Shown here piece by piece: positions 22,019-31,113 of a stretch of DNA of 32,909 bases. Positions within the stretch are counted from its first letter, which is position 1. Each line of letters begins with the position of its first letter. A program made the translations under genes and the position numbers. This DNA comes from JBKHJA01 sp046538375 (GTDB lineage: Bacteria; Acidobacteriota; Aminicenantia; Aminicenantales; Aminicenantaceae), in the NCBI GenBank assembly GCA_046538375.1, contig JBKHJA010000019.1:1-32909 (forward strand), in the 5' to 3' direction. Below the pieces are notes generated by a model. That model had not been told where the DNA came from, ran no database searches, and saw only the letters and a list, made by a program, of their open reading frames with translations.

Positions 22019-22962
22019 ATTAAGAATTTTCCCTCTTTGACCACATATCTGCCTTTAGCCCTGATGGTCACTTTGTCCACCAAAGCATCATAATGATGTT
22101 TGCTTTTATTTTTACCCAGCCCGTAAGAATCTCCGACGGCAAAGTGTGCTGTGCCTAAAGCTTTTTCTGCTTCTATCATGTTGGTGGTGATCCGGGCATG
22201 AGGATTGGTGCCCACACCAAACTCCCCGATGGTAAAGCCTGTTTCATCTTGGCCCATATGTTTAGCAACTGTCTCTGGACCCTTGCCGCTGAATTTTACC
22301 AGTTTGCCTTTTTCAAATTCCATAACGCCAGGACCCGGTTGGTCATCGATCAGGCTGATGATCAGCCTCCCAGAAAAGGTTTTCTCTACAGGTGCTGTGT
22401 AACATTCTCCGGCAGGAAGATTTCCGTGCATTCCTTTGCGGCTGATATCGCCGTTGTCATTGGCCCATTTCCTTCCCCTCACGCTGAATTCAATATGCGT
22501 TCCTTCAGGATTCTCCACCACCACATCATAAGCATCTGTTAAGGTCCTGATCACTTTCTTGGTAAAGGCATTCATCTGGGCAAAATCAACATTCACCAGC
22601 CGTTCCATCATGTCTTTGGTTATACCGGGCATCATGCAGATGCGGCTGTTTTCCACGGCTGTCTTCACCAGGTATCCTCTAAAGGGTTTTTCTTCTAGTC
22701 GGGCCTCTAACATATAAACAACGGCAGTCGCTTTCTTAACCATTTCTTTGAGCAGGCGGGTCGGCCTGGTGATTGGCCTTAGGGTTTCGGTCAGAAGATA
22801 AGTGGTGGTCTCTGTCCCCACTTGTTTGGCCCAGTAGGCCAGGGCCTCGGCAATTTCCAATTTCTGTTTATCTGTGACCAGTAAGAATTTTTCTCCCCGA
22901 CGAAGACGAATTGACTGCTTGACGGCTTTCTCAGCAGCCCCATAAAGGCGGCCCCTTTCCAT
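22015..22962 (-). CDS. Aminopeptidase of the M29 / aminopeptidase T type
   Basis: 315 residues, soluble. Recognisable stretches are GMHGNLPAGECYTAP, IGEFGVGTNPHARI, GTAHFAVGDSYGLG and KSKHHYDALV, which together supply the Glu, His and Asp metal ligands of the M29-like leucyl aminopeptidase group (COG2309). The N-terminal half (RRGEKFLLVTDKQKLEIAEA) is the Rossmann-like non-catalytic domain. It would trim N-terminal residues from peptides. The AAGGAT SD lies 6 nt before the ATG. It lies downstream of the PpiD-like gene on the same strand with a 62-bp gap. It is a family-level assignment; specificity is not deducible. Confidence 0.8.
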   Translation of the reverse strand: MERGRLYGAAEKAVKQSIRLRRGEKFLLVTDKQKLEIAEALAYWAKQVGTETTTYLLTETLRPITRPTRLLKEMVKKATAVVYMLEARLEEKPFRGYLVKTAVENSRICMMPGITKDMMERLVNVDFAQMNAFTKKVIRTLTDAYDVVVENPEGTHIEFSVRGRKWANDNGDISRKGMHGNLPAGECYTAPVEKTFSGRLIISLIDDQPGPGVMEFEKGKLVKFSGKGPETVAKHMGQDETGFTIGEFGVGTNPHARITTNMIEAEKALGTAHFAVGDSYGLGKNKSKHHYDALVDKVTIRAKGRYVVKEGKFLI

Positions 22963-23024
22963 TTTTATCCTTTGCTTTGATGATACCTGCAGGAATGTTC
23001 TCTTTGATTTAAAGGGAGGACAGG

Positions 23025-24953
23025 TTATTCTCCTTCAAAACGCGATAGAATGTCAGAGTTAAGTTTGAGAAGGAGATCATATTTTATGTTCACCCCTTTC
23101 TCTTTTCTCAGCTTGGTGATGAAGGATTGGAGGAATTTATTTCTTTTGTTTTCCAACAGCATCTTTTTTTCCTCTTCCTTTTTTTCTTCAAAATCCTGGG
23201 GGGTCACTTCTTCGCGGTCCAGCACCCTTATCATGAGGTACCCTTTTTCAAATTCAACTGGTTTGCTGGTCTGATTCAAAGGGAGAGAAAAGGCCAGGCG
23301 GTCGACCTCCGGGTTTTCGCCGATAGTGCTCAAATACTGTCCTCGTTTGTGTTCTTCTGCGGTATTGAGTTCAAGATCGTATTTTTCAGCTACGGATTCC
23401 AGGTCTCCATTGTTGAGTTCTGCTCGTGCCTCCTTCATCCTTTCCAAAGCTTTTTCTTTCTTTTTCCGGATTATAAATTCCTCCTTGGCTTGATCCTCCA
23501 CTTCTTCGAAATTTGCTTGATGGGAGGGAACAACTTTTTTGAGCTGAACCACACCCACACCCTTGTAGGTGTAGATGAGGGAAGAAATCTCTTTTTCTTC
23601 CAGATTGAAGAGAGTTTGACTGATAGAGCCAGATGAATCGATGTCTATTATTTCTTCATCTGATTTGAGCAGACCGGTGTGTCTAATCCTCAATCCCATC
23701 TTTTGAGCTGCCACATCCAGGCTTTTCTCTTTCTTGGCCGTATTTTCAAGGTGGGAAATCCTCTGGTCAGCCAACTCTCTGGCCTTTTGATCCTGAAGGA
23801 GAGTGATGATTCTCTGTCGGACTTCAGAAAGGGGCTTTGTCTGAGCCGGCTTTTTTTCAGTGACCTTAAGGATTGATATGCCATCTTCAAGCTCCATAAT
23901 CCCGGAAGTTTCGCCTGAATCCAATCTGCCGACCTCTTCCTGTTCCGAGGGAGATAATTTTTTCCAGTCCAAAAGTCCCCAATCCCCTCCCTGTTCGGCC
24001 TTTTCATCTTGGGAATGCTTTTTGGCCAGCTCCGCAAAATCTTGGCCGCCTTGAATTTTCTTCCTGATCTCTTGTCCTTCAGCCAGGACCAGATCCTTTT
24101 CTTTGTCTTCATAAGAAAGATAGATCCTGCTGACTCTGACTCTCCCTGGTTCTTTGAATTGGGAGAGGTTGTCTTGGTAATATTTTTCGATTTCCTCGTC
24201 TGAGACTTCAATTTCGGTTTTTAGGTCTTCTGTTTTTAAAAAAACCAAAATTCCCTCTCTCTGCTCCGGGATCTGGAATTTTTCTTTATTTTGTTGAAAA
24301 AAGGTGCGGATTTCTCCGATGTCTGGTTCTTCTTTCAGTTCTATTTCTTCTGTTTCTATGACCACATACTCCAGTTTGGCACTTTCATTGTTGTTTTTAT
24401 AATTTTTCCAGATTTCCTCTTCCGTGACCGCAACTCCCGCAGTAAGAACTTTGATCAGCTTCTCTATGATGATTTCTTTTCTGAGGCTTTGTTCGAATTC
24501 AGAGACAGAAATTCTGTTCCAATCCAAAATCCTCTTGTATTCTTCAAAGCCCACAAATTCTCCATCTTTTTGGAACACAGGGTAGCTGATGATTTTTTTT
24601 CTGATCTCTCCAGAGGTAGCATCTATTCCCATATCTTGAGCCATTTGCAGCAGAAGCGACTGCTGGATAAGCTGCTCCAAGACCTGTTGAGGAATATTGA
24701 GCTGCTGGATAAATTTACGGTCAAGTTCTTTATATTCCCTCTTGAGCATTTCCAGCCTTTGTCTTAGATTTTGATAGTACACATCAGCAGAAATCTTTTC
24801 ATCTCCTGCTTTGGCCAGGGTGTTGGCCGCCCGTGCTTCCCCCAGGCGTCCAGCTCCACCCCAGACAGCAAAAATAGCTATGATGAAAGCAGCGATCACG
24901 ATCCACAGGGTGGGGGCCAGTGATTTTAAGTTTTTTCTCATGGCTTTTAACAT
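23025..24953 (-). CDS. Membrane-anchored peptidyl-prolyl isomerase / chaperone, PpiD-SurA type
   Basis: 642 residues. An N-terminal anchor (about 13-32, LWIVIAAFIIAIFAVWGG) places the rest in the periplasm. A SurA-N-like chaperone domain follows (ISADVYYQNLRQRLEMLKRE, LEQLIQQSLLLQMAQDMGID). A parvulin domain at about 265-365 contains RVSRIYLSYEDKEKD, DFAELAKKHSQDEKAEQGGD and GETSGIMELEDGISILKV. A second, weaker parvulin-like segment (about 480-580) ends GYLMIRVLDREEV. The layout is that of PpiD, which helps outer-membrane and secreted proteins fold near the Sec translocon. Highly charged C-terminal helices are typical. A GGTGAGG SD precedes the ATG. Confidence 0.88.
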   Translation of the reverse strand: MLKAMRKNLKSLAPTLWIVIAAFIIAIFAVWGGAGRLGEARAANTLAKAGDEKISADVYYQNLRQRLEMLKREYKELDRKFIQQLNIPQQVLEQLIQQSLLLQMAQDMGIDATSGEIRKKIISYPVFQKDGEFVGFEEYKRILDWNRISVSEFEQSLRKEIIIEKLIKVLTAGVAVTEEEIWKNYKNNNESAKLEYVVIETEEIELKEEPDIGEIRTFFQQNKEKFQIPEQREGILVFLKTEDLKTEIEVSDEEIEKYYQDNLSQFKEPGRVRVSRIYLSYEDKEKDLVLAEGQEIRKKIQGGQDFAELAKKHSQDEKAEQGGDWGLLDWKKLSPSEQEEVGRLDSGETSGIMELEDGISILKVTEKKPAQTKPLSEVRQRIITLLQDQKARELADQRISHLENTAKKEKSLDVAAQKMGLRIRHTGLLKSDEEIIDIDSSGSISQTLFNLEEKEISSLIYTYKGVGVVQLKKVVPSHQANFEEVEDQAKEEFIIRKKKEKALERMKEARAELNNGDLESVAEKYDLELNTAEEHKRGQYLSTIGENPEVDRLAFSLPLNQTSKPVEFEKGYLMIRVLDREEVTPQDFEEKKEEEKKMLLENKRNKFLQSFITKLRKEKGVNIKYDLLLKLNSDILSRFEGE

Positions 24954-25095
24954 TTTATAGCCTCACCTGTATAAGAGTTTCTCTGTAATCATTTTAACTC
25001 AAAACGGAAAGAAAATCAGGTGCCCCCGGATGACAAATCAGGATTTTTTCTATGGTCATTTTTTTGGGAGCCCCTCATGGATATCCAAAAACCAA

Positions 25096-26241
25096 TCAAC
25101 TTTCTTTAAGCAGCTCTCTAGCAATCACCAGGCGCTGGATTTCAGAGGTGCCTTCGTAGATACAGAGAACTCTGGCATCTCGGTAGAGCTGCTCGATAAG
25201 AAATTCTTTGGAATAACCGTAACCGCCATGAATTTGAAGGGCCTGGTAGACGATTTTGTTGGCCGCTTCGGAGGCAAAAAGCTTGGCCATGGCCGCTTCT
25301 TTTCCCATAGACCCTCCTGTTTCAAAGGCCACGGCGGCTTTGTAGGCGAGAAGACGCGCCGCATCTATGAGCGTGGACATATCTGCTATCATAAACTGAA
25401 TGGCTTGAAAATCGGATATGTTTTTGCCAAAGGCCTGCCTTTGTTTGGAATATTTCACCGCATCCTCTAAAGCCCGTGAGGCAAGTCCTACGGCCTGAGC
25501 TGCGATCCCGATTCTGGATCCGTCCAGACAATGAAAGGCAATGGATGCTCCTTTTCCTTCTTGGCCCAGGAGGTTCTCTTCAGGGACCTGACAATCTTCT
25601 AACACGATTTCGGCTGTGACAGAGGAGTGGAGCCCCATCTTTTCTTCAATCTTGGATACCTTAAATCCGGGAAAACTTTTCTCCACGATAAAAGAGTTCA
25701 ATTTGTGCCCGGGAGGATTATCAGAGCTTCTGGTAAAGAGAATCATGGCCTCTGCGTTCTTTCCGCTGGTAACCCAGGCCTTGGTCCCGTTCAGGATGAA
25801 GTTGTTTCCTTTCCTTACTGCCTTTGTTCTTAGATTGGTAGCGTCAGATCCTGCCCCTGGTTCACTCAAGCTGAATGCACCCAGCAGTTCCCCTTTGGCG
25901 GCCGGAGGAAGGTACTTTCTTTTCTGTTCTTCAGTTCCGTACTTCAGGATGGAATAGCAAAAAAGAGAACAGTGGACACTGACCATTACGGCCAGGGAAG
26001 GAGAGGCACGGGCGATTTCCTCCAGAGCAAGAATATAGGACAGATAATCGGTTTTGGTTCCCCCGTATTCAGCAGGGATAGTCATCCCCAGTATGCCCAG
26101 TTCAGCCAGTTTTTTTAAGGTTTCACCTGGAAATTTATGTTCCTCTTCCAAGGCTTTTGCCTTTGGTTTAATCTCTTTTTGGGAGAAATCGCTGACCATC
26201 TCTTTGAGCAGTATCTGCTCTTGGGTAAGTTCAAAATTCAT
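25096..26241 (-). CDS. Acyl-CoA dehydrogenase
   Basis: 381 residues, the standard length of short-chain enzymes. N-terminal helical domain (FELTQEQILLKEMVSDFSQK), FAD/substrate segment GAFSLSEPGAGSDATNLRT, and a C-terminal domain with YSKQRQAFGKNISDFQAIQF, LQIHGGYGYSKEFLIEQLYR and RDARVLCIYEGTSEIQRLVI. Glu363 in YEGTSEIQ is the catalytic base position of butyryl-CoA dehydrogenase types. It oxidises acyl-CoA to enoyl-CoA and passes electrons to ETF; no etf genes are in the window. It follows the HIT gene after 53 bp and has no clear SD, so it may be at the end of the ispH-rpsA-HU-HIT operon. Confidence 0.93.
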   Translation of the reverse strand: MNFELTQEQILLKEMVSDFSQKEIKPKAKALEEEHKFPGETLKKLAELGILGMTIPAEYGGTKTDYLSYILALEEIARASPSLAVMVSVHCSLFCYSILKYGTEEQKRKYLPPAAKGELLGAFSLSEPGAGSDATNLRTKAVRKGNNFILNGTKAWVTSGKNAEAMILFTRSSDNPPGHKLNSFIVEKSFPGFKVSKIEEKMGLHSSVTAEIVLEDCQVPEENLLGQEGKGASIAFHCLDGSRIGIAAQAVGLASRALEDAVKYSKQRQAFGKNISDFQAIQFMIADMSTLIDAARLLAYKAAVAFETGGSMGKEAAMAKLFASEAANKIVYQALQIHGGYGYSKEFLIEQLYRDARVLCIYEGTSEIQRLVIARELLKES

Positions 26242-26294
26242 TTTTTCTTTTCAGGCTTTTAGTCCTTGGGCTGACTCATGTGAAGAAAGAACAC

Positions 26295-26789
26295 TTATGG
26301 ATTCTTTTCCTTTTGAAAGAGAGGAAGGAGCCTGTCATATGTGGTGTGGAGATCCTCGATGACCACTTTGGTCTTGCCCACCAGAGGCATGAGATTGGAA
26401 TCTCCTGTCCAGCGGGGAATGATATGAAGATGGTAGTGATCACAAACTCCTGCTCCGGCGCTTCGGCCCAGGTTCATTCCGGTATTAAAACCGTGAGGAT
26501 GATAGTTTTTCTTAAGAACCCTGAGGCTCATTTTAAGAAGATCTGTCATTTCATCGGTGACTTCTTTTTTGGACCCCTGGAAGGAAGCCAGATGTTTGTA
26601 AGGCGCAATCATCAAATGTCCGGGAGTGTAAGGGTATTTGTTCAGCATGATGAAGTTGTGGGATCCTCGGTAAAGGATGAAAGCTTTGCGGTCATCTTTC
26701 AACGTCAAAGCATGGCAAAAAATGCATTCATTCATCTGACATACTTTTCTGACATACTCTTCTCTCCACGGCGCCGTGATGTATTCCAT
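26295..26789 (-). CDS. HIT-family nucleotide hydrolase/transferase
   Basis: 164 residues. The catalytic histidine triad is DHYHLHIIPRW (about residues 112-122), preceded by NLGRSAGAGVC, where many relatives have a Pro or other small residue. A Cys pair in NECIFCHAL near the N-terminus may bind zinc with His residues, as in the Fhit/AP4A-type branch. Such enzymes split dinucleoside polyphosphates or adenylated substrates. Its ATG overlaps the HU stop codon (TAATG), so it is translated together with HU. Confidence 0.88.
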   Translation of the reverse strand: MEYITAPWREEYVRKVCQMNECIFCHALTLKDDRKAFILYRGSHNFIMLNKYPYTPGHLMIAPYKHLASFQGSKKEVTDEMTDLLKMSLRVLKKNYHPHGFNTGMNLGRSAGAGVCDHYHLHIIPRWTGDSNLMPLVGKTKVVIEDLHTTYDRLLPLFQKEKNP

Positions 26790-27064
26790 TATTTGTTGAT
26801 CATGTTTTTGAGCAATTTGCTGGGCTTAAAATAGAGAACCTTTTTCGGCGGCACCTTCACCGGCTCGCCGGTTCGGGGATTTCTCCCTGACCGAGCCCCT
26901 CTTTGGCGAAAACGGAAGCTCCCAAATCCTCTTAGTTCTATCTCCTCACCGTTCAAAAGTGCTTCTTTTATGGTATGAAAAAAGAAATTGACACCTGTTT
27001 CGGCTTCTTGTTTAGAAATATTCATTTCTTTGGCGATTTTGTTGATTAAATCTGCTTTAATCAT
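26789..27064 (-). CDS. HU/IHF-family DNA-binding protein
   Basis: 91 residues, typical length. It opens IKADLINKIAKEMNISKQEA and has the conserved GFGSFRFRQRGARSGRNPRT arm with the DNA-intercalating Pro region (RTGEPVKVPPKKVLYFKPSK). It bends DNA and compacts the nucleoid. Its start overlaps the rpsA end by 8 bp; in E. coli ihfB also follows rpsA, so this may be the IHF-beta position, but sequence alone does not separate HU from IHF here. Confidence 0.92.
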   Translation of the reverse strand: MIKADLINKIAKEMNISKQEAETGVNFFFHTIKEALLNGEEIELRGFGSFRFRQRGARSGRNPRTGEPVKVPPKKVLYFKPSKLLKNMINK

Positions 27065-28802
27065 CTTTTGCCTCCTTTTTGTTTTTTTTCTGGGGCTCGA
27101 TGTTTTTGAGTTGGTCCCTCATGATATCCCCCAGGGTGTGCTTCTTGTCTTGATTCTGTATGTATTGTTGGTATTCCAATTTTTGCATTTCTAATTGGGC
27201 CCTCTTGAAGCTGAGAGATATTTTTTTATTTTTTTGATCCATTTTGATGATTTTGGCCGTCCGTTCTTCGCCCAAGGAGAAAACGTCTTCCGGTTTTTCA
27301 ATTCTTTTCTCATCCAGTTCAGATAGGAAAACCACCCCTTCGATCCCGGGCGTGATTTCCACAAAAACACCAAAATCGGCAATGCGCAGGATTTTCACTT
27401 TGACCAGATCTCCGATCTTCTGGCGCCCGAAGAAATCTTCCCAGATATCTCCTTCCAGTTGTTTTATGCCCAAGGAGAGCTTGTGCTTTTCCACATCAAT
27501 ATTTAAAATAATGGCCTCTGTTTCTTGGCCCACTTTCAGCTTTTGAGAGGGATGGCCGATCTTTTCCCAGGAAATATCGGAAATATGGATGAGGCCTTCC
27601 ACTCCTTTTTCCACTTCCATGAAAGCACCGAAATCTGTGATGTTGGTTATGGTCCCCTTCACCCGGGCCCCAGGACTGTATTTTTGTTTCAATTGCTCTA
27701 AAGGATGGGGGGTGACCTGCTTGAGGCCAAGAGATATCCTTTTGCTGGAAGGATTGATGTTCAGGATGGTCACCGTGACTTCTTCACCAGGAGAGAGAAC
27801 TTTTTTGGGATGAATAAGTTTGCGGGACCAAGTGAGATCGGAAATATGAACCAATCCTTCCACTCCTTTTTCCAGTTCCACAAACGCTCCGAAATCAGTC
27901 AGATTCATCACTTTTCCTTTGATTTTTTGTCCCGGTTTGTATTTCTCTTCGATATTTTCCCATGGATCAGGAATCATCTGTTTATAACCGAGGGAGATCT
28001 TCTCCTCCTTCTCGTTGAAATCAAGAACCAACACTTCTACGTCCTCTCCGATCTGAAAGACCTCAGAGGGATGGCCGGTTTTTCCCCAGGACATATCGGA
28101 AATATGAAGGAGACCTTCCACTCCTCCAAGATCGATGAAAGCGCCGAAATTGGTCAGTGATTTAACCTTGCCCTTGACTTTTTTTCCTCGGCTGAGCTGG
28201 CTAAAAACCCGTCTCTTTCTTTTTTCTTTCTCATCTTGGAGAAAAAGCTTCCGAGAGAGGACCGCGTTTTCGGTTTTTCGGTCAAACTTGATGACCTTGA
28301 ATTTGTATTTGTTGCCGATGAGTTTCTCTGGCTCTGAGACTGCCCTTATGTCAGCATGGGAGTTGGGCAGGAAGGTATCGATACCCACGTTGACCGTGTA
28401 GCCATTTCTTGTTTTTTCGGTTATTCTCCCCAATATCCAGCTATGATGGTGGTAAGCCTTTTCCAGATTATTCAAAGCCTTCAAAGCCACCGCCTTTTTT
28501 TGAGAAAGAACCAGATAGCCTTCCTTCAAGTCGCTCCGTTCCAGCACAGCTTCCACTTCATCTCCTGGATGGATATCACCCATATCCGGGTTTTCTTTGA
28601 AATCTTCCATGGGGATGATGCCTTCGGATTTGAATCCCACATCTACCAGCACATGAGAGGAAGTAACTCTGATAACCTTCCCTTTGATTATTTTTCCTGG
28701 AGACAGTTCTTTGGCGTTGAACTGGTAATGATCCAGGAGATTTTCATACTCTTTAGAGGAGATTTTTGTGTCTTTCTCTGATTTCTTGGTTATCTCTGTC
28801 AT
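27057..28802 (-). CDS. rpsA: 30S ribosomal protein S1, six S1 domains
   Basis: 581 residues with six OB-fold S1 domains at roughly 34-100, 118-183, 205-273, 290-360, 377-447 and 464-533. Domains 3-5 are the most regular (for example FGAFVELEKGVEGLVHISDL); domains 1-2, which bind the ribosome in E. coli S1, are more divergent as usual. S1 captures mRNA and unwinds its 5' region during initiation. It overlaps ispH by ATGA and HU by 8 bp. If leaderless transcripts are common here, S1 would be less important for those genes (inference). Confidence 0.95.
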   Translation of the reverse strand: MTEITKKSEKDTKISSKEYENLLDHYQFNAKELSPGKIIKGKVIRVTSSHVLVDVGFKSEGIIPMEDFKENPDMGDIHPGDEVEAVLERSDLKEGYLVLSQKKAVALKALNNLEKAYHHHSWILGRITEKTRNGYTVNVGIDTFLPNSHADIRAVSEPEKLIGNKYKFKVIKFDRKTENAVLSRKLFLQDEKEKRKRRVFSQLSRGKKVKGKVKSLTNFGAFIDLGGVEGLLHISDMSWGKTGHPSEVFQIGEDVEVLVLDFNEKEEKISLGYKQMIPDPWENIEEKYKPGQKIKGKVMNLTDFGAFVELEKGVEGLVHISDLTWSRKLIHPKKVLSPGEEVTVTILNINPSSKRISLGLKQVTPHPLEQLKQKYSPGARVKGTITNITDFGAFMEVEKGVEGLIHISDISWEKIGHPSQKLKVGQETEAIILNIDVEKHKLSLGIKQLEGDIWEDFFGRQKIGDLVKVKILRIADFGVFVEITPGIEGVVFLSELDEKRIEKPEDVFSLGEERTAKIIKMDQKNKKISLSFKRAQLEMQKLEYQQYIQNQDKKHTLGDIMRDQLKNIEPQKKNKKEAKDD

Positions 28803-29668
28803 AGCGCAGTTTTCTCCCTTTGAGGCTGATGAGCAAGGCTCATCTTGATTTTCTGAACAGCTTCATGGATAGCTTCAGGAGGGGTGGAGGCGCCTCCTGA
28901 AAGACCTATTTTTTTGGCTCCTCTTATCATTTCAGGAGTGATTTGTTCTGCTTTTTCAATAAAGAATGTTTGGGGTAAGATCCTTTTTGAGATCTGGTAG
29001 AGTTTATGGGTGTTGGAGCTATTTTTTCCACCCACGATAAACAGCCTATCCACAGAAGAGGCCAGTTCTGAGGTCGATCTCTGGCGTGTTTGTGTCGATT
29101 CACAGATGGTGTTGAACACTCTCAATTCCTCGGTTTTTTCCATAAGCAAGCTGACAATTTTCTGAAAAAGGAAAAAATCCTGGGTGGATTGAGCAAGCAC
29201 AGCCCTGGTTTTTTTGAAGGGCAAAGCCTTCACTTGTTCTTCTTCTTCCACCACAATCCCTTTTCCCCGGCTGTAGCCGGAAAGCCCTCTGGTTTCTGGG
29301 TGCTCCCGGTTGCCCACGATGATGATTTGGTTCACCTGGTTGGCCAGGTTTTCCACCCTCTTTTGAATGTTCTTGACAATGGGACAGGTGGCATCCACGA
29401 TGTCAATATTTTTCTTCTCTAAGATTTCGTACACCTGGGGAGAGACACCATGGCTGCGGATGATCACGGTTCCTTCATGGATGTTGTCCAAATGGTCCTC
29501 AGCTTGAATCCCCTCTTCTTTCAAATCATCAATCACCCGGGGGTTGTGGATGAGATCCCCGAAAGTAAAAACCGGACCATTTTTCTGAAGTCTTGTTCTT
29601 CGGGCCAGTTTGAGGGCTCTTTTGACTCCGTAACACAATCCGGAGTTTTTGGCTATGATGATTTCCAT
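28799..29668 (-). CDS. ispH: 4-hydroxy-3-methylbut-2-enyl diphosphate reductase
   Basis: 289 residues. The three iron-sulfur Cys are present: Cys12 in NSGLCYGVKRAL, one in DATCPIV (about 96) and one in NTICESTQTRQ (about 190). Substrate-binding His and Ser/Asn segments are RSHGVSPQV and GGKNSSNTHKL. It makes IPP and DMAPP, the last step of the MEP isoprenoid pathway; the Fe-S cluster is oxygen sensitive. It is the first gene of a coupled ispH-rpsA-HU-HIT chain, an order seen in several phyla. It has no SD and a short predicted leader. Confidence 0.96.
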   Translation of the reverse strand: MEIIIAKNSGLCYGVKRALKLARRTRLQKNGPVFTFGDLIHNPRVIDDLKEEGIQAEDHLDNIHEGTVIIRSHGVSPQVYEILEKKNIDIVDATCPIVKNIQKRVENLANQVNQIIIVGNREHPETRGLSGYSRGKGIVVEEEEQVKALPFKKTRAVLAQSTQDFFLFQKIVSLLMEKTEELRVFNTICESTQTRQRSTSELASSVDRLFIVGGKNSSNTHKLYQISKRILPQTFFIEKAEQITPEMIRGAKKIGLSGGASTPPEAIHEAVQKIKMSLAHQPQREKTAL

Positions 29669-29687
29669 TTTGGATCAAAGGTGATTG

Positions 29688-29720
29688 ATTATACTATCTT
29701 AGTTTAAGGATGTTTGTCAA
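29688..29720 (-). promoter_or_regulatory. Promoter of the ispH-rpsA operon
   Basis: Minus strand TTGACA (29715-29720) and a perfect TATAAT (29688-29693) lie 21 bp apart, which is too wide. TAGTAT overlapping the same place gives an 18-bp spacing. Either way transcription would begin 10-15 nt before the ispH ATG at 29668, and no SD fits in that leader. Confidence 0.5.
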
Positions 29721-29812
29721 TCTTAAATGCACGTAAAATCTTAACTTAGCTTCATTATGGCGGCTGGAGAAGAAAAACAATTGCTGACCAGCTTGGCCGG
29801 TAAAAACTCACT

Positions 29813-30355
29813 TTATGCCTCTTTCTCTTCCTCAACAATTTTGGAGATCTCTTCCTGGGAAGGCAGATCCTTGATGCTGTTCAGGCCAAAATGAGCGAGA
29901 AATTTATCTGTGGTCCTGTAGATAAAAGGTTTCCCTGGACTTTTTTTCCTGCCTGCAATTTTTATCAATTTTCTCTGAAGCAGAACTTTTATGGTATGGT
30001 TTGAGTCCACTCCTCTCATATCTGAAATATGGGAGAGAGTTATGGGCTGGTGATAGGCTATGACCGAGAGAGTCTCCAGTGAGGCCGACGAGAGCCTGGT
30101 TGTTCTTTCCGCTCTAAGGAGCCGCCTTATCCAGGTATCAAACTCTGGTTTGGTGGCGAAAAGATAGCCTCCTGCGGACTGGATGATGTGTATGCCGCTT
30201 TTGTTGGAAACATAACTTTCCAGAAGCTCTTTTATGGCTTGTTCTATGTCCTGTTCAGGAAATTCTTGAAGCACAACTTTGATTTTCGCTAAAGACAGAG
30301 GTTCCAGAGAAACAAAAATCAATGATTCAATGATCTCTTTAAGCTGTTTTTTCAT
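29813..30355 (-). CDS. scpB: Segregation and condensation protein B
   Basis: 180 residues from ATG 30355, which overlaps the scpA stop as ATGA; a longer frame from 30406 would run into scpA. It has two winged-helix domains: KKQLKEIIESLIFVSLEPLS at the start, and LSSASLETLSVIAYHQPITL, DMRGVDSNHTIKVLLQRKLI, SPGKPFIYRTTDKFLAHFGL in the second half, all hallmarks of ScpB. It pairs with ScpA to regulate the Smc condensin. The smc gene is not in the window. Confidence 0.94.
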   Translation of the reverse strand: MKKQLKEIIESLIFVSLEPLSLAKIKVVLQEFPEQDIEQAIKELLESYVSNKSGIHIIQSAGGYLFATKPEFDTWIRRLLRAERTTRLSSASLETLSVIAYHQPITLSHISDMRGVDSNHTIKVLLQRKLIKIAGRKKSPGKPFIYRTTDKFLAHFGLNSIKDLPSQEEISKIVEEEKEA

Positions 30356-31092
30356 GATGAGACTTGAGGAGCGGAGTCCTTTTGAAGCCAGACTTTGATG
30401 GAACAAAAAAGTCTCTCTTGCACTGCCATCACCATGCCAGTCTGGATAAGCTCCAGAAGACTGAAAAAGGAGACCAGGGCTTCCTCGATGGACTGCTGTT
30501 GAGAGAAATATTCAAAAAAGTCCAATACTTTATTCTTTTTTAAACAGGAGACAATTTCTTTCATTTTCTCTTCTATGGTGTATTCCTTGCCTCTTATGAC
30601 CTGGATGTTTTCTTTTTCCTTGCGCTTCATCAGGAGAAAAAAGGATTGAGCCAGATCAAAAAGCGAAATGTCTTCAAGGTCCATTTCTTCTTCTCCAGAG
30701 GTAGAGGGCAGAGAGACCCTTTTCCATTTTTTCGATTCTTCTTCCTCCTGTTTTTTGAGGATGTTGCAGGCGGTCTTTATTTTCTTATAATCCAGCAGAC
30801 GATCCACCAACAGTTGGCGGGGATCCTCCTCTCGGGGAGGTTCCTCTCGTGGCAGAAGTACCTGAGATTTGATGTAGATAAGAAGAGCGGCTATGAACAG
30901 GAATTCGGCTTCCCGGTCAAGATTGATCTTTTCCCTGTGATTGAGATATTCAAGATATTCCTTGGTGATGGTAGCGATAGGGATGTCATGAATATCAATT
31001 TTCTTTTTCCTGATCAGGAAGAGGAGGAGGTCCAGGGGACCTTCAAAAAATTCTAACTTGACTTGGTAGCTTCTGCGGGCATCCATAACCAT
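30352..31092 (-). CDS. scpA: Segregation and condensation protein A (kleisin)
   Basis: 246 residues (244 if the ATG at 31086 is used). The N-terminal signature FFEGPLDLLLFLIRKKKIDI, the helix IPIATITKEYLEYL, and FLFIAALLIYIKSQVLLPRE are typical of ScpA, with a charged middle and a C-terminal winged helix (SIEEALVSFFSLLELIQTG). ScpA bridges the two heads of Smc. The gene lies 21 bp after trpS and is coupled to scpB. No SD is visible. Confidence 0.94.
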   Translation of the reverse strand: MVMDARRSYQVKLEFFEGPLDLLLFLIRKKKIDIHDIPIATITKEYLEYLNHREKINLDREAEFLFIAALLIYIKSQVLLPREEPPREEDPRQLLVDRLLDYKKIKTACNILKKQEEEESKKWKRVSLPSTSGEEEMDLEDISLFDLAQSFFLLMKRKEKENIQVIRGKEYTIEEKMKEIVSCLKKNKVLDFFEYFSQQQSIEEALVSFFSLLELIQTGMVMAVQERLFCSIKVWLQKDSAPQVSS

Positions 31093-31113
31093 CAGTTTAA
31101 GGAGGTGCGGCTC

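Noticed and set aside
23127..23636. Plus-strand open frame of 169 codons opposite the PpiD-like gene
   Set aside because: It is Phe-rich because it is antisense to a Lys/Glu-rich protein; no start context.
25040..25075. T-run beside GGGAGCCC as a terminator after the PpiD-region gap
   Set aside because: The G+C stretch cannot form a stem with a loop, and its orientation does not fit the neighbouring genes.
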